Shown: one piece after another, positions 26,593 to 38,606 of the stretch
How positions within the stretch are numbered: the stretch's first letter is position 1
How the letters are laid out: every line of letters starts with the position of its first letter
Assembly: GCF_020882245.1 (NCBI RefSeq)
Contig: NC_083597.1
Coordinates: 88,080,152 to 88,144,151 of the forward strand
Direction: 5' to 3'
DNA: 64,000 nt
From: Rhopalosiphum padi
Lineage: Eukaryota; Arthropoda; Insecta; Hemiptera; Aphididae
Made by a program: the position numbers and the translations under genes
The notes under the pieces: generated by a model
Databases searched by the model: none
Seen by the model: the letters and a program-made list of their open reading frames with translations, nothing else
What the model was told of the DNA's origin: nothing

Positions 26593-27186
26593 CAGGGTCT
26601 GGCAAAAAAAATACCCCCCATATTGGCCATATTTCAAGAGGCAGTTGCAAATAAACAAAGAAAGAAATAGAAAAAATTCTTTCAGTTTTTACTAATAAAT
26701 ATTATGTCATTTTTAATTATTTATTTTAAATTATTTATTTATTATTTTTTATTTTTACTTATTAAGTGGTGTCCTCCATTGTTAACACATTCACGAAGCC
26801 TTTTCCGATAGTTTTCCATAACTCTTCGTGTCATTGCTGGCGTAATGGAGGCCAATGCCTGGTGATTGGCTCCTTAAATGCTTGTTGAAGGTATACGGGG
26901 TGATGATTGTACATTGGGCCTTTAAATATCCCCAAAGATCGTAATCACAGGGTGATCACGTTAAAAAGTTTAAATTAAAAATTTTTTTTTAAAATCACGT
27001 TTTATTTTCGTTATTTTTTGTTGGATTTTATTCCCTTTTTTTTTTTTTTGTCCCTCACCATGCCATTATATTTACTTTAAATGGCACGTATACCACTATC
27101 CATCGATACCCTATCCACTGTTGTACCACCACCACAACTCACACAGCGCTATTTCTAAATAAGAGAGGTTTTTTTGCCGGACCCTG
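26593..27186 (-). mobile_element. Internally deleted Tc1/mariner-type DNA transposon with decayed transposase C-terminus
   Basis: The left end starts CAGGGTCTGGCAAAAAAA. The reverse complement of the right end starts CAGGGTCCGGCAAAAAAA, so the TIRs match at all but one of the first 18 bases. Each end abuts a TA dinucleotide (26591-26592 and 27187-27188), the target duplication of the Tc1/mariner (IS630) superfamily. On the minus strand, 26920-26949 encodes CDYDLWGYLK, which matches the conserved block around the last catalytic Asp in many mariner-like transposases. A frame change then leads into 26766-26846, which encodes RVMENYRKRLRECVNNGG, typical of the extreme C-terminus of the same family. 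A stop lies upstream of the motif and a frameshift between the two blocks. At about 594 bp it is under half the length of a complete mariner (roughly 1.3 kb). The catalytic core with the first two acidic residues is missing, so the element is non-autonomous and dead. Confidence 0.85.
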
Positions 27187-27188
27187 TA

Positions 27189-29130
27189 ATATAATATTAT
27201 ACTAAAATTATCTAAGATATATGATTAGTAGGGAACGGATTTGAATGCAAATTGCATTTTTTCCGAAAACATTGCTTTTCAAGCTCAAAATTAATTTCAT
27301 AAATCAAGGAGTTAAAAAAGTAACTTGCATTCTTTTGATATTTTTAATGCAATTTTATGTTTTTAATTCATTTTTATATAAGTATGGATCCAATTTTATA
27401 AAAAAATTTAGCTAAAATTCATTCTAAAAGAATAAAATTAAATATTGATTTTGCCTTGTCGTACTTCTATTTTTATTATTTGTTATGTTTTTACTGATCA
27501 GATAAATATGACACCGTCGCCATCTATAATACGGCTTATCAAACGAAATTATTATTGACACGTATAGACACTTCCGCAATTTGACATTTATATACGTACA
27601 CACAATTAAACGATTAATTAATAAAAATAAGAACTTTTTCATTGTTGAAAATAATTAAAACAATTTAAAAATGAAAAAAAAATGCTTTTTATGGGTGCAT
27701 TAAATCGTATTTTTTAAGACATTTTTCTTGTTTTTTCGAGAATTAAAATCCGTAGGAATAAATACATTAAAATGCGATTTCAGATTTAACGAAAGTGAGC
27801 CATTTATTTCAATTAACTCAAAATGTGTGTTTGATATTATTGTGAATTTTGAATAACCATCAACTCTAATGTCTACAGAGTATATTACATATAACTCTAC
27901 ACCTGATAGTTTTTATACCTACTATGGAATATAACTATTAGAAATTAAAAATATTTTAAGTTTATATTTATAAAATATAATTAATTTAATTCATAGTTAA
28001 ATAATAATGGGTTGGTTAATTTTAAAAATATAATTTTTTTTTTAACGTTGAGAGGTTATAAAATATATAATATAATATATTATGCATAGACATAATATTT
28101 GAAGTTGAATTCTTAGACTAGAATCATAATTAATAAATTAATAATAAAATATAAAAATACAATAATTTCTCGTTATTTGTATTTCACACTGTTTTTAACA
28201 TAACTTTTAAATATATTAAAAATAGTTACATAACTAATCAAGATTCTTATCCTTGATTTAGAAATATAAATCTTATAAGTCTTACAGTAATACAGTATTT
28301 ATTTATTTTTGAAAACTATCTTAATATAATAATCTGTTGGGCAAAATTAGAAAAATAAGTGAATGTGAAACATAGGACCATAAATAACGAGATTGAAAAA
28401 TCCTCCTAGTAAAGGAACTTTGGCAATTATACATCTTACAAAAATGTATTTAATGAAATTAAATTCATTAATATATAGTATAAAATAGTATGTATTTATC
28501 ATTTTTATTTTATTAACTACGATTAGACCAAGAAAATAAACTAATATGATTTTATTGGTACAAATAAACATGGATGTCATTTATATCGTTAAATAAAGTG
28601 TCAATGCAAGTACCTATGCAATGTAATTATTGTATAGCATAGATACTTGCTATTTAGGAATGATAGATTTTTTTACTGTTAAACAATAATTATACTCTAA
28701 GAAAAAATAAATGAAATATTAAAATCTACAAAATAAATCGGATAAAAAACATCAAAATAATTGTAATAATTTAATTTAATAAAAAAATGTTATAAAACTT
28801 ATAATAATGAATGACACGGTTGGATATTTTCAATTTTGCATTATTTATGTATTTTTAGTTGTCATACATCGATACAAATGCTACACAATAAATTAAAGAT
28901 AAATGGTTAATTAACTGATAGGTTTTCCTATTATTTATTTTTTATCCGTTCATTAAATCGAAATTTCCTTGTATAACACTGACATTTTTCCTAACATCTA
29001 TTATAAAATTATAGAATAGATATTATTTTTTCAACATATTTGATAAATATAATATTATTTTCAACAAAACGTTTTTAATGTACAACTCCAGTGACATATT
29101 TTTATTTTGTTGAAATGTACCGATGAATTC
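27189..29130. other. AT-rich, gene-free DNA
   Basis: No feature seen after the mariner-type element. Open frames of 72-77 codons are hydrophobic and AT-driven. Confidence 0.75.
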
Positions 29131-29660
29131 TATCTGAGTTGTCGACTGCTCGGCCTAGGGCGTCAGACACAGAGATAAAAAAAAAAAAACTTACTTACTA
29201 CAGCTGTAGACATACAAGCATCAAACAGAAGATAACCCTGTTTGGCGACGAAGAAAACTCCGTCCCTCAGAGGATTGTTTATCACATTGTGGAGAATGTA
29301 ACTAAATTCTTCTTCTTTTACCCCCTACCCCTACGGACAAAGCTCATTCTTTTGTGTAATAAAATCGAGACGGAAAAGCAATTTCTTTAAAGAAAAATCT
29401 GAGTTGTGTGGGTATGTGCTTTTTAACGAATTCGTATGGTTTTTCCTTCTTTTTACTTCGACAAACAGTTGTCTAACGAACAGACTTGTTTGTCTTTTGA
29501 TATATACCCATTTTCTAACAGACTAGTAAAAAGAAGCGGTTACGGTTTAATTAAGCCTAAGTTTTACTTTGGGGACGAGTCGCTCGCTTGACGGAATTTC
29601 GAAAGCGCAGAATAGAAGAAAAAGTTTTTGACATTTCCGTCTTATCGTTTAATTATTTCC
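29131..29660. other. Lower-AT patch, unidentified
   Basis: A compact patch of mixed composition between AT-rich stretches. An 83-codon frame (29139-29390) lacks any recognisable domain and contains a Lys run from poly-A. It could be a regulatory element. Confidence 0.4.
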
Positions 29661-30830
29661 AATGTGCTATTGACTAATACATATATATATATTTATATAT
29701 AGGGAAACAAAATAGAGTATCTTATGTGAGCGAATCACTATAACCACTAACAAAAGCATTCTCGTTTAGAAAACATCTAGGATACTTTGAAATAAAGACA
29801 GATAAAAGTGATTTTAAAAATTAAAAGTTTCAAGTTGCTTTTTATATCGAATCATTCGATTCGAATGTTTAGATTTTCAACGATATCATTACAACACTTC
29901 ATTCATTAGTTTTATACGTAATAATTATTTAATTAGCTTAAACATTTAATACAAATAAACGTGTTATGTGTTAAGTTTTAATTTTGACGTGAAAAATTTC
30001 AACAAAATTCGCACTGGATATAACTAAATACAAATTCATCATTCACTAGACTTCACTCTCCTCGGTAGAATAATGAAAACAGTCTATATGTATTAAATTA
30101 TTATTTAAAATTATAAATATATTATTCATCGTTACATTAAAATAATTCTAAAAGCAGCAAAATTAACTATATAGTTTTTAAAATTTAAAATTATTTTAAA
30201 ATAATCGTTATGCCAAGATTTTTTAAAAATAATAACAAATAATAACATTTTTATTTAATCATCTCCCGGTCTTAAAAAAACATTCCAAAATTATAAGCTT
30301 GAATTTATTAAAAATAAATGGTAATTCATGAAATTAATAGATTAAAGTATTTTTAACAAAAACAAACTTTACTTATCATAGAAAATCTAAAGCAAAACGT
30401 CAAATTATATTTTTAGAATTAAACGTGATTAAGTTTGTATTACATTTCCTGATTTTAATTATCTTACATTTTTATTATTTTCTGAACTGTAGTAAATTAA
30501 CCAAATTGTTTATTTTATTTTTTATTAAACGCAGAAAATATTAGCCGTTTTTAAATTTCTGAATATTTTTTCTGTGTAATTATTAGATGTCTAGAAATTG
30601 TTTAAAATTATTTACTTATTAGAAAAAAGGACATGGTTATATTTAAATTTTAAATCCTAAATATTATTTAGATACAATCGCAGGAATTCGAAATGTTTAA
30701 ACATTAAATTTTCCTCTGTATGAGATAGTCATAGATCTTATTCATACAATTATTAAAAATGAACCAATACAATGACTTGATATAAAAATTATATACCTAA
30801 ATTTTCATTTTCATTTAAATTATTTTTGTA
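29661..30830. other. AT-rich, gene-free DNA
   Basis: No feature seen. Confidence 0.75.
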
Positions 30831-31750
30831 CCGATTACAATACAAATCGTCGTATCGTCGTCGTAGGTAACACGTATTATGTTGAACGAATGAACGGGGA
30901 GAGAGGAACATATAGGAGAAGCCTCCGCGAGGATTGCGATTTAACGAGTAAAAATCGGACGTTCCTTATAGATCGACGTATATATAGTTAACCATCAGCT
31001 AATTTCGCGAACCGTTCCTTCTAACACGCATATGGTGCCGGATCCGGGAGGAAGAATATCGTGAACGAATGTAACACAAGATTTGATGCTCCTCGACAAA
31101 ATGTTAAAAATATAATATATGAGAAAATCGTAAGACGATTTTCGTTTCCTCGTTCGACAACATCTCGACCGTCGTCGTGGACGCATCGGTTTTCGGCCAA
31201 TCAAAATTACCGATTCGAATACGAGGATATTTTGCGTGATAGTTGATGTGTATATATGTATAATATACAATAATATGCGTGTGTGCGCGCGCGTAATATA
31301 ACACCTACGCCATAATATAATGCCTATAACGATATTACACACGGCGCGTAAATGTAAACCGAAGGGAAAGTCGATAAAGAATTAAAGCCCGGGCGGCCGG
31401 CTCTGGCTGATGGAAATCAGGAAGCGATCGTTTTGGCCAGTTGCCAGGCAACCAGCCCAGCTAACGGCCAATTTGCGATTAGCGCACACTAGTACAATCG
31501 TTTTGCACACTTTATCCCGACCACCCCCGCCGGCGGTGTGTGTGCACGTCATCCGTCGTCGTTTAACTCCCGAACGACCAATAATTTATTGCGCGGACTG
31601 TAGCGACCGACGAGACGGATTTCCCTGTTGCACTCGATTTTTATTGGTACATATTATTATTACATTATACACACGCTATTAATCGGTCGACAACGATTGT
31701 CGTCACGTGATCATCGATCTCTTCCTGCGTCCTTACACTCGTACAATTAT
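30831..31750. other. CpG-dense island, possible regulatory region
   Basis: CGTCGT-type motifs recur in 30847-30866, 31140-31180 and 31540-31600. CG-rich unique sequence (GCCCGGGCGGCCGGC near 31387) precedes an RFX-like site. Open frames up to 115 codons on both strands show no domain. The composition is that of a promoter or enhancer. Confidence 0.45.
31440..31452. promoter_or_regulatory. RFX X-box-like inverted half-sites
   Basis: GTTGCCAGGCAAC is a perfect inverted repeat of the RFX half-site (GTTGCC / GGCAAC) with a 1-nt spacer. RFX factors bind such X-boxes, often upstream of ciliary genes. It lies within a CpG-rich island. No ciliary gene is visible downstream in this window. Confidence 0.35.
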
Positions 31751-33830
31751 TAGCATATCGTTGTATTATACACAGTGCATAGTGTATATAGGTACACATG
31801 AACACATTTGAAATTCGAACTGCGGGATGATGATATTATTATAATGACGATTTTAACTCTGATTTTGATTTGAACGAACAGCGTAATGGTCGTTTTGGTT
31901 TCACTGTTGTACTTGAGCTGTCACTATATATACAGAATATAAGCACTCTACGAATTTCAAGAGCCACCTACGCTTTTAAATTTTATCAGTAACTACATAT
32001 AATATATAGGTACCCTAAGCGTAAGGAAAATCTACCGACCATTGTCATGCTATGAACACTACAGTACTGCAGAAATCTGCTAAATCGGGTTTTTTTTTTT
32101 TAATTCGGTTGGAACTGTTTTTCGAATATAACGATTTATCACTATTTTCAAATTTTTAACTATAACACGCCACTACAGTACGCCAAGATAAACGATAGGT
32201 ACACGTGTATCATAATATTGCTTTTTTAAGTACTCGAAACCGTCAATATTTCTTTCTTAGTTTTTATTTTCCCACTTAACACAGCGATTTATTCCATTAC
32301 AACCCACTAATAAGTACTTAATTAATATATTAATAGGGGTACGCATTCGACTTGTACTTCCCTTCCGTTTAATGAGCAGCTAATATGAAGTATCGAGTAT
32401 ATGTTAACACGCGTTGTTTTTATTTTTTAATATGTTTAAATAAAAATTATTGTCACACGGCGTTTTTGATAGGCTTCTTAGGTACACCACTGTCGAGATT
32501 TGGTTTTGTCGGTGTTATATAAGTATGATTATACTATAGGTAGGTACATCATAATAATATAGTACCTATGATATTAGTAAACATTTCATGTAAGTTAAAA
32601 CCAAGAGGAACCCGATGCTATACATGTCCTATATTTACATATATATTATTAAAATATCAAATAGGTAAGTATAATAACGTGTTTAGTCATGCCTACAAAG
32701 TTATGACTAAGGTAAGGTAATTTAGTATATTACATTATTATGAATATACATAGATAATATTTTCAAAATATTTGTAGGTTAAAATTTGTATTTTATTACT
32801 CTCGTACCATATAATATTACCATATACTATAACAAGTTATACCTAATATCTCAATGTAGATGTTCAAATTAAACTTCCAATTAAATATAATGCCGCCGTA
32901 TATAAAATTGATCTGCATAAACTGTATCTTGTTTTTTTAAAATTATTTTTAGAATTATATTATCTTATAAAAGCATCATTTAATAATAATAATTTAGAAA
33001 TACTTATAATATATTTACATACATTTAAAACTATCATTCGATATGACATATTATGCATATCATATATTTTTTTAAATATAATGATTCATTCGTTGATTGT
33101 TAATAGTTTTCAAAAAATATTACCAAAAACTTTAAAGTAAGTATTTTTATTTAAATTACTTACCATAATATATTAAATCACAATCAATTCTTGATTTTCT
33201 TTTTTTTATTTGTCCTCGGTTTAAACAGGATACTTTGACCCATCTAAAAATGCATCTATAAAATATTCAAGAAATTTATTTAATCGTAAAATTATTAAAT
33301 ATATATGCCATTGCTTTGATAAAAAATATTTTAAATTTGAATATTAGGTATACCTATAATAATAAAATATAATTTATATGTATTACATATTATTTAACTT
33401 TATTCAGTTACATATTTTTTAGTTTCTATCTATTAGGCAACTTAAATTAGTAACTAATAAATAATAATATACATAATAACCGTGTTAGTTTATCAATTTC
33501 TAACAATTTTACTGTGAAAGATTTTAAAACAAAACTGTTATACAAATAAACTGTATTTGAGCTATATATTGCACTAAGTTACACGAGCATTAAAATATTG
33601 AAAATTAATGTTAGTGTAAACGCCCAAATATTACACAAGAGGTGTTTTTTGTGGAACTGTGCTGTGCTTAAATTAAAAACTAATTTTTTAGCGTATATAT
33701 TTACTATAATATATGGTCGGTACAGAACGGCTAATCTATTCGTATTTCTAAGCCATATAATATATGTATCATTAAAAATAGATTTCGTTGCTTGCCCATT
33801 ACAATATGGTTGACTTCTTATATAGGTCAT
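31751..33830. other. AT-rich, gene-free DNA with frequent TAGGTAC motifs
   Basis: No gene or RNA seen. The hexamer-like motif TAGGTAC or AGGTAC occurs repeatedly (e.g. near 31789, 32009, 32199, 32479, 32542). Confidence 0.7.
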
Positions 33831-34780
33831 ATCGGTGTATTATGCATGCGATGTGCGCTGACATGCTTGAAATATAATTAGGACACGGCGAGGAATTTCA
33901 ATATAATATCTTATGGTCTTTTACAAAACTACCCACGCGTGTTCGGATTATCGATCACACATTATTTTAGCGCACGAAAATGGTAATACATATTTTATAA
34001 CCGCGTAAAAATAATCCAATTAAAATTCCTCGTGTACGCGTTTTTTGCCATAGCTTCCAATAATAATGTCATAATTCATAATCGACTATATACGTTATAT
34101 CCGTCTATCGACTCTAATACATATACAGCAGAATGTTCCACAATTTTCCGATTATTATTTCTATTACTATCCGCATTAGTGATGCATGGCTGAAAAATCT
34201 TTGCGAATTTGTTTCCCTATCATAAAGCATTGGTCGGTTAACGGGCAGGGCGGTGGGAGGTGGAGCACATTATAGTATATGGCCCATTTATCATCACAGC
34301 AGGTGTATATTGCTGCGTGTTCGTGCTCTCATTTAAGATTCCGCTCATAACTTTTATTATTATACTTTTTCAGAATTAATACGATTTTTCATCTTATATT
34401 ACTTCATTGTAACTAGAACCGTACATCTTTCCATCTCTGTTTCCGGGACCGCTGCCTCGGCTTTTCATCCATCCCACACATACACGTACATATATATTAA
34501 AAGCCCGTAGAGCTTTGGACGTTAATAAAAGCTTCGGCTCGCTGTACAATGCTAGAATTAAAACCGTCTTCATTGTTATTCTCGAAATGATTCCGGGCGG
34601 GAGACCTGTGAACCAAACAAAAAAGAAAAAGAGAATAAATAAATACGAGAGAAGAAAAACCGAGGAAAGACGTATGTTATTAAAGGCGATGGCGGTGGAG
34701 CTTGATAAAAAGAAAAAAGGTCGGGACGTATGAGAAATGAGCTTGGACTACCCACCATTTATTTTTATTTTTTTCAGTCG
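33831..34780. other. Lower-AT patch with purine-rich strand
   Basis: The composition is mixed. Between about 34600 and 34730 the plus strand is strongly purine-rich (AAAAAAGAAAAAGAGAAT, GAGAGAAGAAAAACCGAGG). The 72-codon frame there is Lys/Arg-rich from this bias and is not convincing. Confidence 0.4.
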
Positions 34781-37522
34781 TATATACGTAATATGAAATA
34801 CGAGGGAAATGTTCTTGCCTAGATTAATTAAACTCTCGGGAAAACGACAATATGTCACGTGCATCTATCGTTTCTTTCCGTTACAATACTAAATTCTACA
34901 TACACAAATTTGAAAAAAAACTACTTTTCTTTTTAAGTCTTATTTACAACGAATCTAAAATTTGAATTAAATTTGTATTTTTAAATAAAATATGTAGATC
35001 ATGAATAAATTCGCTACATGTCGAGTAGAATAAATTATATCATATAGCTGCAATAAGATCGATTACAACGTAGGTTTTATTAAAACAAATAATTTGCAAG
35101 TGGATTACATAAAATATTATGCAGATCTACAAGAAATAATTAATTACAACTATTTGATTTTGTACGTAATACGCTAATACGTCACATATGCATTAATTAA
35201 TGATAAAACAACTAAAAATTAAACTATGAACTAAACTATTAAAAAAGTAATAAGTATAAATTATAAATAAATAAAATTTCATTTTTTAAAACTATAAAAT
35301 AATTAAAATATTGAAAATAAATACAGTATTTTATTTTTTCTAGAAAAATACATATTATAATGCATTACTAAAATATGACTATTATTTTTATAACAGTTGG
35401 TGACGACATTCCTTTAGTTAATATATTAAAGTATAAATATATTAATAGTTTTTCTTAAAATAACTTGGAGTTAATAAATAAATATTATTAAAACTAATTT
35501 AATAAATTACCTGGTTTTTAAATATTTGTTTAAAATATAATTTAATGATAATTTTTTTAAATTAATTAAGCTTGTAAAAAATTTCCATGGACATGTACAG
35601 TATAAACTACATAGACGGTCATTTTAGACAGCATTTTATTTCATGTAAAAATTAAAAATGTTGAGCGTGTTACAATTATAAGTATGTCCAGAACGTGATC
35701 AAATTTCAATTTACTCATGCCATTTCATGAAAACAATTATTTGTTTTGCAGTCTTTAATATATAATAGATTTTCTGAATTGGTTCAAAATATGTTCCTCG
35801 TAAAAATGTTTACTTCAGTCGTTACCGTAACTCAATTTCGCCACAAGAAAAAAAAGCTTGGTCCACATACCAATGCTTATTCCTCATGTACTTGATATCT
35901 TCCACTGAAAAATACACTTAAAACCCTTGTCTACCTATTTTAGCCGTTTTTAGAAAAACGCACGTAACATTCTCCAAACTTTGTTACATAAACATACGAC
36001 TTTTTTCTTTTAAATTTATTCAAAACAAATTTAGCTTAAATCGACTTATTTTTAACAGGCCAATACGATAATATTAATACAATACAATAAATTGTTATAC
36101 ATATTATTATATTGACTTCCTATATATTGGCTATAAAATACATTAAACGTTGACATGATTATTATATTTATAGAAAAATCTATTTTAATGGGATTTACTG
36201 TGTCTAGTGTTCTAAAAGACGACTTTCCTTGGGCTACTTTTCAAACGCAGATCCACAGGGGAGCGTTATTGGTGACCGCCCACCCACTATGGTGTTTTTA
36301 AAATAATACCATAATACCGTACAATATATATATATATGTGAGTGTGTAATATATAATACATTGCAGGTGCCCTACGTATGTAAAATTATAATATTTGAAT
36401 ATATATATATCTTCCAAAAAAAAAAAAAAATTACTATAAGAGTTGTTATACGAGTGCATAATAATATGCATTTTTTTCACAGTGTTATACGTGTGACAAA
36501 AGCATTTATGTCGATCTATTAACCATATTCTTAAGTTAAATGTTATGTATCGTATTACCAGCAGCGTGTAGTGTCTCGAGTGCTTAAAGTTTTTTCTACT
36601 GTGTATTGACTAAAACTTAATCAAGTACTTTCTAGATGAGAAATGATTGTATTAAGAAATGTAGTAAATGTTGACGTTTTGCCTATCACACAATTTCTTA
36701 AAGTTATACTTTGACCATTATAATTAGATATAGCTAAATTTTATTTAAATATTCAGAAATCTTAATTTATAATAATTAACGAATTCCGGAATGAGAATAA
36801 TGAGTAATATATAAGTAAAGAAGTTGTTTTAAAAAAATGTTTAAAGTACTTACTACATAATTAATTATATATATAGATATTAAAAATTCTTTATTGTATT
36901 TAATGAAATATATGTGACAACTGACAAGGTTCAGTAAGCAATGACAATAATATAATAATAAAACATTTTTCAAACATAATATCCCAATTCCCAGGTAGCA
37001 TTTCCGTAATCATAATGTTATTAATATATTATTATTCCATGTCAATACAAATATTACTTTAAAAACATTAGAATTGCATAATAAATTATAATTATATATA
37101 ACATAACATTATTGATTTTATAGTATTATTAAAAAAATATTTTTGAAACATAACTATAATATTATATTTGTAATATTATTTTCGTTCTATAATAATAATA
37201 ATAATAATAATAAATAAACGTTTGTACAGAACAACAATACCTAATAATATCTTGTAAACAAAAAAATCAACAACAATAATTGTTATATTCACGCAACATC
37301 GACTATCAGACGTCACACAAATACACAATAAGCTGATCATTAACTATTTTATATGTTATTAATTTTTTCAGTAAAAACCTTTTTTTAAGTTTTATATTTT
37401 GTCACATATTATATATTATAATATATTAATATATATTGTATACTGTTCATTATTAAAATAGATACATAATATATTATCATAAATCATAAAATTAAATTGT
37501 ATAATAATATACGCTTGGGGCC
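34781..37522. other. AT-rich, gene-free DNA
   Basis: No gene seen. A short GC-richer spot at 36225-36300 (ACGCAGATCCACAGGGGAGC) has no recognisable identity. An (AAT)7 array lies at 37191-37211. Confidence 0.7.
37191..37211. repeat. (AAT)7 microsatellite
   Basis: Seven AAT units, about 300 bases upstream of the decayed coiled-coil frame. Confidence 0.94.
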
Positions 37523-38606
37523 ATGGGATTTTCTTGGCTTTTTAATCGTGGACATAAAAACAGTGGAGACTACATGTCTTTTTTCCAGGGCAGGCTAAAA
37601 GGAGGCCAACATATATTAGGACAGGCACAGTCACACGATAGTGACACAAGCTGTGGAAGAGGGAGCAACACTGGTGTCTACGGTTTGGACCCCTCCCCCT
37701 CCACAACTGCCCCAACTTTAGACCTTGACGGCGTTGACGCTGTTAGCTGTTAGCCGATAATCACGATATGTTACATGCCCATGGATGCATAGCCCATATT
37801 TTCGCGAACGGCTCAAAATATAAAACGTAATTCGTTAACAACCTACAGTTATGATAATATTATTGATTTTCGTAATAAATTATTAGGTTTTATTAAGAAG
37901 CCATAAAGTATCAAACCAATCTATTTTAAAGAAGTTAAAAACTTCCAAAACAAAATGTCCTGTTTAACGAAGAAGTTTCAGGGCGGTCAACGACTGTTGA
38001 AATTAGAACTTAAAGCTAAGAATCAAAAAAATAATTTGCATACTTTGGCGGATAAGATCATCCAATACGCCGAGCTGTAGAAAAAAATTAGTATTGAACA
38101 AGACCATAATGAGTGTTTGTAGTCATCCACGTGTGAATCAAAAACTAAGTACGATACACACGCTTGTGCGTCGCAGGCAGAGATTAATGGACTACGAGGT
38201 GAATTAAAACAAAATTTTACTAAATTGTAGACGGTGGAACATCAATTACGAGAAGCGCGAGATGAAATAGTTAAGCGAACGACCGAGTTTAAGGAGACAC
38301 TTCAAGAAACAACTAAAGCCCTATGCAAAGAGAAAAATAAACTGGAGAAGAAAAACGAGTAAACTTGAGAATGAGAATATATTGTTGGTCTCAAACATAG
38401 CGTGTAATAATACGTAACTATGCAATTCCTAAATGAAATACAATACGGTCAAATGTTAGCTCACAGTTTAAACCGACCGGTTAAACTTTTAGAAGTGACT
38501 AGTACAAGTTGCAACAAGAAACGGAAACTGAAAATTTAAGAACTCTTTGTTGGCAGTAAAAATGTTCACGACAAATCGTGAACTCAATGAGTTGATTAAA
38601 AAATAA
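37523..38606 (+). pseudogene. Decayed reading frame encoding coiled-coil-like protein, unidentified
   Basis: From ATG 37955 the frame reads 136 codons with in-frame stops at 38078 (TAG), 38120 (TAG), 38228 (TAG) and 38360 (TAA). Between the stops the translation is unlike random AT-rich DNA: charged and heptad-like, e.g. EVKNFQNKMSCLTKKF, EINGLRGELKQNF and EHQLREARDEIVKRTTEF, ending KEKNKLEKKNE. Each TAG follows a Leu codon (CTG or TTG) and is one transition from CAG (Gln), which would fit the heptads. After 38360 a +1 shift continues KLENENILLVSNIA, and further shifts give FLNEIQYGQMLAHSLNRPVK and a final piece ending NRELNELIKK at 38604. An intact 76-codon frame (37523-37753) begins MGFSWLFNRGHKNSG with a strong start context (GGGGCCATGGG). 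It may be the 5' part of the same ancestral gene, separated by about 200 AT-rich bases. I do not recognise the family. Possible origins are a dead gene copy, a retrocopy or a mobile-element gene. No poly(A) tail or target duplication is clear. Confidence 0.5.

Noticed and set aside
33579..33830. 83-codon minus and 71-codon plus frames over the same bases
   Set aside because: Mutually overlapping, AT-driven, no domain or conservation visible from sequence.
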